Shown here: positions 12,225 to 24,539 of the stretch, piece by piece
How the letters are laid out: each line of letters begins with the position of its first letter
How positions within the stretch are numbered: the stretch's first letter is position 1
NCBI GenBank assembly: GCA_946699065.1
Contig: CAMPDV010001091.1
Span: 1 to 64,000, forward strand
DNA length: 64,000 bases
Reading direction: 5' to 3'
From: Loxodes magnus
Taxonomy: Eukaryota; Ciliophora; Karyorelictea; Loxodida; Loxodidae
The notes under the pieces: generated by a model
Told to the model about the DNA's origin: nothing
Databases searched by the model: none
What the model saw: the letters and a program-made list of their open reading frames with translations, nothing else
Translations under genes and position numbers: made by a program

Positions 12225-12755
12225 AATACAAATACAAAATTAAATGCTTGGCGTTCTTGGAGATATTTCAACTTCTTTCCCGCCAACCCATTTAACGCTG
12301 CAATTTTTGCTGGCTTTCTTCTATTTTTTCTATTTTGTTGATCAATTCTTTCTGCTTCTATTATTAGTGTTATGACTAATTTTTCTGGCTTGTGAAATGT
12401 TTCAAAATACGTTAAGGTCTCTTAATTAGGTCATGAGTCTCGATTTTATTTCCTCTGCAAGTTCAAATTTTTCAATTAACTTCTTATTGTCTTTCTTCAA
12501 TTTTTTTGAGCTCTTTTTGGAGGTCCAACATCACTTTAATCAGCTGATCGTAACTTATTTACTATCATGGGGTGAGATTCGAAACTTCCAAGCGTATTAT
12601 TTTTAGTTTGTTTCCTAGGCTTTTCTTTAGAGATGGGATACTCATCCTGATTTGTAACCTTTTTGGTACCTTTTTCCTAGTCCTAGCCTTTCTAGGATGT
12701 CTTTAACTCTTGCCTTTTTGAAGCTGCGAAGAATCCTGATATTTTTATCTTTTTA
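12225..12755 (-). pseudogene. deleted copy of the 49.3-50.2 kb one-ORF element
   Basis: The reverse complement matches the element at 49,255-50,166 over its N-terminal and coiled-coil parts and its last 60 bases. The roughly 360-base block encoding the CCHC knuckle region (49,330-49,690) is missing. The start codon is lost and the frame is shifted relative to the longer copy. The 3' end is shared (TTTAATTTTGTATTTGTATT on the minus strand). In this copy the tail stem is longer, TTGGCG / CGCCAA. Confidence 0.75.
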
Positions 12756-13088
12756 TATATTAATCACTACAAAATATTTTAAATTACATAATTTACATTT
12801 CAGACATCAATAAATTTAAGATGCTGTTATTATAAAAAACTTTTATATTAACTTATCTATTATAATTTTTCTTTCTTACTCTTAGGATTATTAAAGTCTT
12901 ATCTAGTCTACATTTTTTCTAGCTGACAAAATGAGTTTTTAAATTACTTAGCTTATTTAATTTATTTTAGCAGTTTAAAGTCTTAGCTAGCATTATTAAA
13001 GTTAAGCAATGCTTATTAGCTTAAATTTATATAGTTATAATTTTAATTTATTAATTACATTTTTTTTTCTTTATAAATTGATTTAAAT

Positions 13089-13649
13089 ATGGGTCAAGTA
13101 CACCCTACCAAATCTAAAAAAATCAATCCTACTGAGGGAGAACGCTTAATACTAACATTTTACGGATAAACTTGTTGTGGTTAGTCGAATGGATTTGAGG
13201 AACGAGATTTATATTAAATACCACAATTATTAAGCGAAAAAGGAATAACAGACTAGTAATGAAGGTATTGGATAGAACTTTACGATAGAGATGTAAAATC
13301 TCATAGTAATAATTGTTGTTGTATGTTTTGGATAGTAGTTGCTTGGATGTTTATTATTCCAGGATTCTTTATTTCATGTTGTCCATGAGGCAACTGTAGT
13401 AAATATAACTAAGGAATGAAACAGTGGATGTATACAATTAACCAATAGCTTCCACAAGGAATGTATGTCAAAGCTTAAACAATGGTAGCATTAAGAGATA
13501 AATCTTATGAAGAAGTTTCTACTCTTTCATTCGCTTTAACTCCTGGAGAGTCTCAGAAATTGTGAAATGAGCCTATAAGAGTGAACGAATGTTCATGTTG
13601 CGACTGTTGTCATACAACTTGCCCCTCGGAGAATTCTCTAGTGATTTGA
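13089..13649 (+). CDS. small Cys-rich membrane-associated protein, possibly ERF4/GOLGA7-like (186 aa)
   Basis: The frame starts at the ATG at 13,089 and ends at TGA 13,647-13,649. Two internal TGA codons fall where Trp fits (CCPWGN and KLWNEP), and TAA/TAG read as Gln. Visible parts are an N-terminal CCG motif, a cluster NNCCC, one hydrophobic segment (about residues 80-98, Trp/Val/Ile/Phe-rich) and a Cys-rich C-terminus (CSCCDCC). The pattern of a leading 'ekGIT..qW' motif, a membrane-facing middle and 'iNq.lPqGmy' loosely resembles the ERF4/Golgin-7 family of palmitoyltransferase cofactors. That is a weak family guess. The Cys clusters could be lipidated. A broken inverted duplicate lies at 4.4-5.3 kb. 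It is the clearest compact host gene in the left half. Confidence 0.72.
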
Positions 13650-14393
13650 AAAAACAAAAGAATAAAAATATTATTTTACTAGTAATTTTCAAGTTAAATA
13701 AGAGTAATATCATTAATATTTTAAGAAACTAAATTAAATTATCTTCTAAAATAAAAAATACTCATTTTATTTCAAATTATAATTAGATTGAAAGTTAAGT
13801 TAAGTGTTAGTTATAACTAAGTTTTAAAAATTATAGGACTAAATGCTCTATTTATAACTAAATTTTAAATTTTGCTTAATCTTAATTCATAAAAAAGAAA
13901 ATTGAGTATAGAAGGAAAATAGATAAGAATGAAAAATAGAATTTAATCTTCTTTAAGACATAGATAATCTTAACTAAATCATTAAGTTAATACCTTCTCT
14001 AAGATAATAAGCATGCTTTTCTATTTTTAATCAATATTTTGAAAATATTTATTTATATATCTACAAAATTGTTTTTATGAAAAGTCTAAGAAACAAAAAA
14101 AATCTTTGATGATGAAAATTATTAAGTTGATCAAATGCAGAAGAAGTAAAAAGATAAAGATTGAAGTGTATTTAAGTAAGCAATGAGATATAATATCGAT
14201 GAGCTATTATTTAGAAATATACTTTAATTTAGCTTTAGTCTAAGAATTAAATAAATATTCGTAAATTAAATAACTTAGTTAGAAACTATTTGAATAAAGT
14301 AATATCTTTATCTCTTTTACTATTACTTATCTCCTTCTTAAAGACTTGTTAAGGATATAATTTCTAAGGATTTGTTTAGGAATAATTAATATA

Positions 14394-15124
14394 ATGAATA
14401 AAAATAAAGTTGATCCATGGTATGGAAAAGACAAAGAGAAATAATAAAGAGTTATTTAAATTAATTAAGAGATATTTAATGAGAAATAGCATGAATATTT
14501 AATGTTTAGTGTCTCTTTTATCTACATCATCAAGACAGGCAGGTTAATATTAACATCGCTCAAATAATTAAACTATTGCACTTTCTAAAAGTAAAAATAA
14601 CGGAGAAAGGGATCAGTGTAAGAAGCACTTTTAATGACTACTTGAGTGACTAGGCCAAAAAACAAGTTCTTGGAATAGATTCTAAATAAATTTCTAAAAT
14701 AATTTTACGCTTAAATAGAGCTGTTATGGAACTGGAAAAAAATTGGAATAACTCTATTAGACATCAAATCTCATGCTATGAGTGAAAACATAAAAATATT
14801 CTTCTTTATTCCCAAATGAAGTTCGAAAAAAAAGATGGAAAAATTAAATAAAATTTTTTAATAATGTAGCAGCAAAGAGAAAAGATTAAAAAAGTAAAAA
14901 AATCAAAAATAAATGATAAAGAAAATAGAATCAACTTTGCATAAATGGCATAAAAGCAACACATCTATAATTTCACTTAGTAATTCTGTGAAACTGCCGA
15001 CAAAGTTAACTTGCAAAAAGATTCGAAAGACCCAACATGTGATGGAAAATATGAATGAAGAAATTCAATTTATAGAGGCAAGATAATCCATCAAGTTAAT
15101 TGGTTTAAAACTAGAAAATCTTGA
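14394..15124 (+). CDS. hypothetical protein (about 235 aa)
   Basis: I do not recognise the family. A good frame runs from the ATG at 14,394 (MNKNKVDPWYG). After a frame change near 14,509-14,534 it continues with charged, protein-like sequence containing KITEKGISVRSTFNDYL and KKQVLGIDSKQISK. A 26-nt intron (GTGTCT...TCAAG) would join the two frames, but a frameshift cannot be excluded. Two in-frame TGA codons stand after Tyr-Glu and before Lys/Arg and read well as Trp. A TGA at 15,122-15,124 is the likely stop. The middle is helical and Lys-rich. It lies 0.75 kb downstream of the Cys-rich gene on the same strand. Confidence 0.45.
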
Positions 15125-15129
15125 ACATA

Positions 15130-17690
15130 CTCATTAATCAGGAGTATATAACCTTTTAACAAATCATTTTAATTTCTTAAAATCCTTTTAATTCGATTTA
15201 TTATAGCCATTGTTTAGCTTCTATTTTTTATTAAATTTGCTAAGTTATTAATTTTAGTGTAAATGAAAACTATTAAATTTCTATTTTGAGGATAATAGTA
15301 AGTTATTAATCCCTCTATCTTTAAAAATGAGAATTAGATATATTGCTTCCTATTTTATTGCTATATAACTTCTTTTCTTAAGTTAATACAATTCAAACTT
15401 TAACAAACAAACTTATTTATTTTATTAGTGTAAAAGATATTTTCTAATATTATCGTTTCAACTTTTTTTTATATAGAGGGATCAATAAATCAAAGTAAAT
15501 AAAGAGATAATTAAATCAGTTATTGTATCTTTAAATTTAAGTATAGTAGGATTAATATTCTTCTATGTGCTATAAACTTAGTTTGAGTGTTTGCAAGACA
15601 AAATTATAAAATAAAGAGGAATAATTAGTTGAAGGTTATATAGGTATTATTAAGTATAAATAATACTTATAATTACTATCTAAGCTTTATTTTTAAATGA
15701 GTCTTTAATCATTGATATATCTTAGCTAAATTAGTTATATATTTTGCTTTTTTAATATTCAAATTTAAAATTAAAGGCTTTAGTTTTCAGATGTTTTTTA
15801 TCCAGATAATAGGAAACTGTGAGAACATATGATAGATTAAGAATTTCTTGATAAAACATAGAAGCATAAAATATAATATCAACCTAAGAAAGTAATATAA
15901 ATATGATAGATATAAAAAACCAATTTATTATTCTTGATGTCTATAGAAGCATAAAGAATATAAGATTTGCTTAACTTTTAAAATTCTAAAATTTTACATT
16001 TGGCTATTTAACTAATCATAATAAAAGTAAACTTATTTCAAAAGTATTAGCAAAATAGATGTATTTAGTAAAGATTTCTATTATTTATATATAATAAATA
16101 TAATAGCTTGAGCATTTCCAAGGAAATAATTTTAATTAAGAAATTCGAAGATTAACTAAAAATATATATCTAAATATTATTAAAGCAGACAATAAGAGAA
16201 TATAGTACATATATTAAAATAAGCTTTTTTTAATAGTTAAAAGATAAATAATAGTAAAAAAATTAAAAAGGAAAGAAAATAAATTTAATGATATTGCTGT
16301 CAATGTTTTATTTTAATTTTAAAATTAGACTGTTTCTAAGATTTATTATGATAATTGATTAACTTTTCTAAGATTATTACGAATTTATCACTTCGATAAT
16401 TTAAGATTTTGACTTCACACTATCCTGTATTGATAACTAATTCACAATATTTAGTTCATAAAAATATAAAACTTCTTAACTTATAAAATGATTCAATTTA
16501 TACATTGCTTAATGATTTATACTTTTATATATTGAGTAGGAATTTTTCTAATAAGCATAAATCTTTTTTATTTTAAAGGTATATATTGAAATTTTCTTAC
16601 TTTTATGTGATATCATATAACTGGGTAATTATATCATATAAGCTAATCTTCAATTATAGCAAAATATTAAACATTTTTAGCATAATTTAATAGTTAATTT
16701 TATTATATTTTATTTAAAATTGTTTGGGATATATCTTTATTTATTACTATTTTAGTAAATTCTAGCAAATAACTATTATCATTAACTATTCTAATACTTT
16801 AAAATGAATATTACTTATTTAGATTAAGATTTATTTACTAAAATATCTATCAAATTATTTATTAAACTTTTGGATATTTCTGGTATAAATTAGTTCTTTC
16901 ATATACTAATTTAGTAATATTTATCTCACAATAATGTTTTCATAAAAGCCTAGTATTTATAAGGTTTTACACATATTATAAATTAAAATAGACAACAGGG
17001 TTATAAACTAAATTTAAGGTATATGACAATGTCTAATGCTATATATTTTAATTATATTTCCCTTTTTTATTTTTTTTATAGAATTTGCTTAATTTTCCTT
17101 TCTAGATCGCTTTTAATAAGCAATACGTTTCAAAATTTGATAATGAAATATTTATTTTTGTTTCTTTTATTTTTATAATTTGATAATCTTTAGTATATTA
17201 TTAAATATTTTCAGCATCTTTTCGAAATTTGCTTAAATTACTTTAAATTGTTACTAAACCAATCTTGGCAAAATATTTTTATATCTTTTTAAGTGAAAAA
17301 TTTTTCTTCATTAGATAGTCATATTTAATTTAATTTTTAACTCTAAACGTAGTATTGATAGCTTATTATTTTATAAACTTATTTGTTTTTTGGCAAAATA
17401 TTAGATTTAAATTCTATAAAAAGTAATAAGTTTAGTTATATTTTTAATATAAAATACAAATATTCTAATTTCTTTTATTTCTAACTAGTATAGTTTTTCT
17501 TTTATTTGCTAGTTATTTATCTAAAACATTATAAATTAAATTTAGTTTTTTTATAAAAAAAGACTCATAAGTTTATATATCTTTCTTAAATATTAAGTTT
17601 ATTTATGTTTTTTATTCTAGTCATCGATAATATTTAATCTAATAGATATATTTTTATATTTATATGGAAATAAATAAATAATAATAAATA
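15130..17690. other. AT-rich stretch with no recognised gene
   Basis: This is low-complexity A+T-rich sequence between the hypothetical gene and the 3' end of LINE family 2. No conserved frame or structured repeat was found. The last 60 bases are an AATA-type microsatellite abutting the LINE tail. Confidence 0.55.
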
Positions 17691-20600
17691 AATAATAATA
17701 AATAAAAATTATTATAGAGCGTGTAGCACCTCGTTGGTGCGCAGCTCTTTCCATATCTCAATATATGTCCGTTTCTTCAAGTAAACTTTCAGGTAATAGA
17801 AATTCTTCTCTTATTAGTTACATATCTTCCTCATTTTCCTTCACATTACCTCTCATTCTTCTGTCTTCTATCTATTTACTTTTTATTAGATCTTTATTGC
17901 AAGCTTATTTTATTTTTTCTTACACATCTTACTAATTTTCATTTCTAATTATTTTTTTCTTGATCAAGCTTTTATACACTCATAAAAGTTATCCTTTTCG
18001 TGCTCTATATTATTTTCCTATTTCTTTTTAAATTCAATTTTCTTTTCTATATATCCTCTTTTCTAATATATCTTTGATATAATCTTTTATTATCAAGTCA
18101 GCTATAGCACTTTTTACTCTTATTAGGTTCTAAATAATTTCTCGAATTTGGCCGTACCTCATATTATATAAAATAGTCCCATTCCTTATCTCTCTACTCC
18201 TATTGCTCTAAGATTTCAGATACATTATTATCTTCCTTCTTTATACTCTAAACAATTTTCTATGATATGCCTTTCATTTTCTCTTGCATTGTTACAGAAA
18301 GGGCATTGATTTGTCATAACTAGGTGTCTTTCTTTTAAGCAATCCTAGCTCCCTTTACATCTCGTTCTTATTCTAAATAGGTAACATATTACTTCTTTTC
18401 TATTTTTATTATATCTCAGGTAGTTGGGTGGTCCTACTGCATATTCATCAAATCATGTTTTTCTATATTGTAATGTTGTTATTATTTACTCCATTCTTTC
18501 TCTATCTTCTACGTATACTCTATATTTTCATATTGCACGATTAATATTTTTCTTTCCTTTTTAATTGCTATTACCATCATCTATAAATATTTCTTGATCT
18601 TCAATTTTTAATTCTAATTTTATTGCTGTGTAATATTATTCAAATATAAAGTTCTCTTCTTTACTTAGGTCAAACATTAATCCGTCTACTGTTTTTCCTT
18701 AATTTACTATTAATTTGCCTCAATCTCAATGTTTTTTGTCATAAGTAAAGTTTAAATTTCATAAACTGTAATTCGTGTTCTAACATCTCGTTTTGCACTT
18801 AAAAAGGGGCGTCTATGATTGTTCGTAAAGATCTTCTCTATATTATTTCTAGTCGCTCCATCTCTTATTTTCCTAAAAATTATTTGCAATATTGAATCCC
18901 TTCTGTCCCATAACTGAAAACTGAGTTTACGAAGATTTTTATCTTTATTCCTGCATTATATGGTATTAATCCCTTATTCATTGTTATTTTTCACAATATT
19001 AATGCTTGCATTTTTTATGCTGCTTCTAGTCTACTCTCCATGTGTTTTTCAAAGCTGATGTTCTCTTCTATTATATGACCTAGGTAATAAAAGGTCGTTA
19101 ATCTTTCGATCCTTAAATTTCCCACCTCGATAGTATTTCCAATATTTTCTCGGTTTCTATTTTCTGCTGATTTTCATATCATTCATTTTGTTTTATCTGC
19201 AATTTCCAATTTGTACTTTTCTGCCCATTAGGTTAAATTTTCGATTACTTCCTCTAATTATTTCCATTCACTTTTGAGGCTAGGTCATCTGCGTATGCAA
19301 AACATCCTGCATATATTTCTTATGTTCATCCCTCTTCGTTTTATAGTCTATCATAATTCCTAGCTTTTAATCTTCCAAACTATGGAGAATTATTCTATTA
19401 TCAAGTTAAATAGTCTTGGCGAGGTTATGCTTCCCTGTTTTAGCCCTTTATTTGTCGCGAATTATTTCGCTATTTAACCATTTATTTTCAGTTTAATTTC
19501 TTCTTCACAGTAGAAGTTTACTAGCAGTCTAATTATCTATTCCGGTACTTTTCGATCGTTTAGGATTTATCATATACCCTTTCTTTGCACTGAGTCATAA
19601 GTTTTCTTAATATCAACAAATATTACGTAAACATCTTTTTTGTTCTGCATTGACCATTCCTATACTGTTCTTAGGTTGAAGATTTATATTGCGCATGATT
19701 TTCCTTTTTAAACCATATTAATATTCGCTTCCATCATTATGAAGATATCCTTACAATTGCTAGAAAATTCATGCTTCTACAAATTTTAAAGTATGATTCA
19801 ATAAATAGATTGGTCTGAATTTCATCGGGTTCATCTATCCTCCTTTTATGTATATTAATATTATGTATTGTTGTTTCATCTCTTAAGGTATTATTCCCTC
19901 TTAAATCATCTTAGCTATCATTTTGCAAGTTATTTCTATTAATTTTTTCCACCAGCTAAAATTGTTTCTACTTAAATTTCATCAGGTCCTGCTGCTTTTC
20001 ATTTCGCCAATTAATTAATGTTTTCTCAAATTTCATATTCGTTTATTACTATTTGTCTCTTGTTTAAGAAATTAGTTGAAATCATATTATCGCCATCTTC
20101 ATATAACTGCTATCATTTGTTCCTGAAAGTCTTAACATCTTTTTTTGATAAGGGTACTCACTAATTATTTTTTCTATCAAGTAGGTTTTTTAGTTTCTTC
20201 CATATTTCTGTCAGGTTTCCTTTATTTACATTGTCCATAAATAGGTTAAATTAGTTTATTTTATCTTTTTTTCTTTATTAAATGTAATCTTGTCTTACTC
20301 TTTGGTATTCTCTATATTTCTCGTTTGTTGATTTTCATTTATTTCTTCGTTGTTCTTTATTCTTTATTTTAATTGTTTGCTGCATTTTCTGAAAATTTTA
20401 TTGCCCTATTTTGTTGTTTCTGAGTATTTATATATCTTAAAGTTTTATGTTTTAACTGTTCCACATACCATTTGAGCTTCTTCTTATATCTTTTTCTTCA
20501 TCATTTGTAAGCCTACATACCGTTTAGGCTTTCAATTTCTTCTTCTTATATATTTTCTTGTATAAATCTTTCAAATTTTTCTTAGATCTCTTTTTTCTTT

Positions 20601-21880
20601 AATAGTAGGTAATTTATTTTTGCTATCTTTTATAGTTTTCTAACTTCTTTACCAATCTTTATCTATATATAACACCAGGCCTATTGTCTCCTATTAAGTA
20701 TGAGTAATAAAAATCACTTTTTGTCATCTTTTCTCTCATTATCTCTTCAATTAAAAAGCAATCTATTTTATATTCATTGTTTTAGTGAACGAAAATACCT
20801 ATTTCAATTGGATCAAGTTATATTAAATTATTCTGCTCCATGAACTGTAGCATTCTCTTTCCAGCTGAGTTTGTTTTCTTTGGTAATCATTACTCTATGT
20901 GCGCATTTCAATCTCCTATGATCGATACATTAATGTCCTTTATCTATTGCTTATAGTTTAAATTCTTTCACTAAGTATAGAATGGATCATATTATTAGTT
21001 GTCATTAGCCACAGGTGCATATATATTTATTACTGCCATTTTCCTCATTATTTCAATGACCAATACTCTCGCTCCTCCAAAAAGCGTTATTTGATTGACT
21101 TCATTCTATATTTCTCTAATCTCCTTACATATGTCGTTTCTAATATAGAATGCTACTCCTTTCCCTTTTTTTGACTCCACATTTATTAAGTTTTTATATC
21201 TTGCTATATTAAACATATCTTTTTAGTCTTCAATCTAAATCTCTTATATTGCCATTATGTGGATACTTTTTTGAGTCATGAATTTGGCTAGTGCCTCTTT
21301 TGCACTTCTAACTCCCCTCACATTTGCTGTCCCTATTTTTAATGACTTATTCTTATTCTTCTTTTTCATCCATCCCCTTTTGCTTTCTCTTCATCACTTT
21401 CTTCTTTTTATTCATCTCCTTCTCCACCTTTTCTTCTTCTTATCTATCATTCTCTGCTTCCATATTCTCTTCATTATTAGTTCTTTCCCCTTTTTTATAT
21501 TTTTCCACTTATTATCTATCTTTTCCTTCTTATCTTATCTTATCTTATCTTTTCTATTCTTTTTCTTTTACCTTTTCCTATTAATTGTTGTTGGGTAATT
21601 GTTCATTTTTTTAGGTTTCTTGGCATAGCAAATTCTAATTAAAGTTTGCTTCAATTTGCTTCTTACTTCTCACTTTTATCTTGTATTTTATTCTTTTTCT
21701 TCTTGAGTTTGTTCTATTTCTTTTTGTTATTTTTCTTTATTTACGCTTTTCCTTACATACTACATTATGCTAATTTTTTATTTCTTATTTCTTCTGTTAG
21801 GGTTTAGCGTTTTTACCATCACTCTTCCTATCCTTTTCTCTGATTTTTTTTATATTATATCTTATTATATAATTGATTGC
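17690..21880 (-). mobile_element. LINE family 2 (APE-type endonuclease and reverse transcriptase)
   Basis: On the minus strand the encoded protein has, in order: a Lys/Glu-rich low-complexity start (about 21,345-21,750), an APE-type endonuclease, a reverse transcriptase, and a C-terminal Cys/His motif. The endonuclease begins TANVRGVRS, has AIQEI for the metal-binding Glu, and has GDWNAH. In the reverse transcriptase KKTYDSVQRKGIW, LKQGSITSPRLFNL and FAYADDLA are seen. The C-terminal motif is CPFCNNARENERHIIENC. The LKQGS and YADD blocks are in different frames, so there is at least one frameshift near 19,380-19,400 and this copy is probably dead. It ends at a hairpin tail and an A+T microsatellite. 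The sequence differs clearly from family 1. Confidence 0.88.
17711..17751 (-). repeat. LINE-2 3' tail hairpin shared with SINEs
   Basis: On the minus strand the tail reads gaaagagctgcgcaccaacg followed by aggtgctacacgctctataa. GCACC pairs with GGTGC around the loop AACGA, and the outer AGAG pairs with CTCT. The same tail ends SINEs A, B and C, and degraded versions lie at 22,152 and 38,633. Confidence 0.85.
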
Positions 21881-21904
21881 TTTCTAATATATTTAATAAT
21901 TTAA

Positions 21905-22190
21905 TTTAAATAAGGTAGACCTTCCCTCTAAAGGTTACGAGAAGAATTCCCCAAAGATGAACTGACTGAGAAGCAAGCTTTCTAAGTATTGGACCAGACT
22001 AACCTCTCCATCATGAGATGGAAATCATTCTGTAATCGCCTATTGACGTCCTGTGCTTTGGAGAGTTGGAACTGCAACCTTTCCTACGATTAGGGGAGAA
22101 AATGCCATGTGAATATTGGGATTTAAAGAAACTTAAAAATTGACTTTTTAAAGATATGCGCTCTATTGAAATGCTACACATTCTATAATA
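21905..22190 (+). mobile_element. SINE-like insert D with degraded LINE-2 tail
   Basis: This is a G+C-richer, non-coding stretch of about 285 bases. It ends in gcgctctattgaaatgctac and then acattctataataac, a decayed form of the LINE-2/SINE tail. The head differs from SINEs A-C except for a short agaag(a)attcccc motif. It sits between the 5' end of LINE 2 and the ORF1-like gene at 22.2-23.1 kb, in the opposite orientation to both. It could be a second SINE family or a very old copy of the first. Confidence 0.5.
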
Positions 22191-22199
22191 ACATTTTTT

Positions 22200-23088
22200 A
22201 AAATTCTTTGAACATTTCTCTGTCCTTCTGCCTTACATATGTCCAATTCCATTTGATGAAAAATAATTGTTATTTATTTAGTATAAAAGACTTTTATAAT
22301 TTAATTGTTTAATTGTTTTAATTATTTTTATAATCTCCTCGTTTTATTTCCTTCTCTTCTTCCCTTCCTTCATGTTTGAGTATTTGTTTATTATGAAGTA
22401 AACTGGGTAATTATTATGTCAAAGTATTCTAATTAGTTTCTTGCTTAGATAGGAATTTTAACGCCTTTGAATGTTTATTTCCTGAATTAAGCGAATTGCT
22501 ATTATCTTTCTTCATTTTGAATATTAAATATACTATTCTGTTTTATTTGTCGATGAATTTAGCCACTGCTTGTCCGTACTCGCTCCATATTTGATTCCTA
22601 AAAACTTGCTTTACTTCTTAGCCTATGGTCTTTTTCTCTACTAAATCAGTATTTTCCATATAGTGGTTAAAATAAACTGCGACCACCATTTCTGATAGAT
22701 CATCATAGGCATTTTAGTAGACTCTTACCATTTAGTCTTCAGGGACGTTGGCTGAGATTAGTTGTTCATTCTTTTATTAAATTATAGCTTAGGTTGTGAC
22801 TTTTTTTAACCACTTCATTCCTATCTTATTTAATGCTCCTCCTTTTAGTGAAGCCTTTCCAATCATAGAAATATTGGTATCCTTTTTCCGTTAAGTGTAT
22901 TATTATATCGTGTTTCTTTGATCAGTGAAAATGGTTCCGTGTATGAGAGCTTGGGTTATAAGTCTGGTTTCCATTCGTAATAAAGAAGGTTAGACTAATT
23001 AAAGCGAAGATGTGGTAGAAAAAAAGTGCTTCAGGTTTTCTCTCCTACATTGAGGAGATGGTTTAAAACCCTTCTTGAAACTAACCAT
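22200..23088 (-). CDS. ORF1-like protein upstream of LINE family 2
   Basis: The ATG is at 23,086-23,088. With TAA/TAG as Gln and TGA as Trp the frame stays open for about 295 codons. It begins MVSFKKGFKPSPQ, whose Lys-Lys-Gly-Phe matches the start of the CCHC element at 6.4-7.1 kb. No CCHC knuckle is seen. The middle (ENTDLVEKKTIGQEV to FIDKQNRIVYLIF) alternates charged and hydrophobic residues and might be a small alpha/beta RNA-binding fold, but this is a guess. It lies upstream of the LINE-2 endonuclease ORF on the same strand, separated by insert D, so it may be that LINE's ORF1. The end is approximate. Confidence 0.5.
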
Positions 23089-23099
23089 TTTTTAATATA

Positions 23100-23810
23100 T
23101 GTATAATAAAACTATAATATAACTATTGACTTCAAGAGTTGTGAAATGCAAAGAAATGCTAAGATGATGAGTTAGTCGCAGAAATTCTGCTTATAATGAC
23201 AAATACAATATTTTTTAACAAACTAAATCCCCAACCTTCAAGTATAAGAATGAAATGGTCCCCCTTTAATTCAGAAAAAAATAATGGAAGCTAAATTTCT
23301 CCTAGACTCATTATAATTTCAAGTATTTGATAAATAAAATAGAAAATGATGCAATTTTACTTAAAAACAAATAAAAAGACAGCCAAAGGAAATTAAAGCT
23401 ATATAAAAGAAATAACTTTACTAAATAATAAAATAAAAGATTTATATTAGCTATATTATGTACTTTAGTATTTTATTTATATTAAATCTCTTTATTTAGT
23501 TTTTATTTGTTTTCATAATTTTCTATCTTTTAGTTTGTAATAATTATCAGCTGAAATAACTAGAAGGTTGAGATTCATTAATAAAAATTTATTTAATAGA
23601 TGATTTTGTTAGATTAAGATTAAATAAGTAAAATAAACTAAAGAAATAAATATAATAAAGACTAAGCAATGATTAATAGCTACCATTTGAATGTTTTAAG
23701 TTATTAGTTTTAGATTGTAAAATATTTGTTTATAATAGCCTAGGTTAATATAATAAGATATTTTAAAATTTAAAAGGGAGAAATATAAAGTTTAATGAGT
23801 TAATAGCATG
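23100..23810. other. AT-rich stretch with no recognised gene
   Basis: No motif, repeat or structured element was found between the ORF1-like gene and the Cys-rich fragment. Confidence 0.5.
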
Positions 23811-23811
23811 C

Positions 23812-24320
23812 GTATATAATTGTGATCCAAATTGTAAAACTTGCCTTAGTATTGGGCCTAATAGTTGTTGAACTTGTAGGACAAATTAATAGTTAGACAC
23901 AAGTGATTATACTAGCAAATGCAACTCTTATTCTTGAAGTGCAAGTTTTAATCCTTTTAGTTGCTAAAAGTGCTTATAAACCATGACTAACTGTTAAAAT
24001 TGTACTGATAGGCTAATTTGTCTTTCATGTTTATCGCCTTATTATCTTAGATTAGATGGAACTTGCTAAGCTGATTGTTCTTCAAGTCAACGAGACGCAG
24101 ATGGAGACTAAAATTTGAATTATGTAATTTAGAACTTTCTAACTGTCTTTAATGCAATTTGGCTAGAACAATATGTACATAATGCGATTCATGATATTTT
24201 CTTATGAGTAACACTTGTAATTTATGTTTTAGTTATCTTGACGATTGTACTACTTGTTCTGATATATCTACTTGGATTTCATGTTCGACTAAATTTTAAA
24301 CTACAATTAAGAACAATATG
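23812..24320 (+). pseudogene. fragment of a Cys-rich (furin-like) surface protein gene
   Basis: The frame shows closely spaced Cys pairs: NCDPNCKTC, CWTCRTN, CQKC, CQNC, CLSCLSPYYL and CQADCSS. It then loses its pattern near 24,095. A second frame continues with TCNLCFSYLDDCTTC at about 24,206. The CxxC repeat style is that of the large gene at 59.5-64 kb and of the many Cys-rich membrane proteins of ciliates. There is no start codon, no partner domain, and at least one frame break, so this is probably a decayed or truncated copy. Its right end merges into A+T-rich DNA before LINE copy 3. Confidence 0.6.
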
Positions 24321-24539
24321 TTGCACTTTAACCTATTTTTTAAGAATAAAATCAAGCAAAAGGATTAAGTCTAGATAAGCAAATTTAAACTTAAATAATA
24401 TAGTGTGAAGACAATACAACAAATACAACTAACACTATACAAAATTAATAATTTGATAAGTTTTGTTAAGTCAACTCCTAAGATTAAAATTTTTAGGATC
24501 TGATGTAATATTATTAATAATTAAATCTTAATTACATTA

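Noticed and set aside
21278-21598. Phe/Leu-rich plus-strand ORFs at 21.3-21.6 kb
   Set aside because: They are the antisense of the Lys/Glu-rich start of the LINE-2 protein; the polypyrimidine bias explains the hydrophobic translation.
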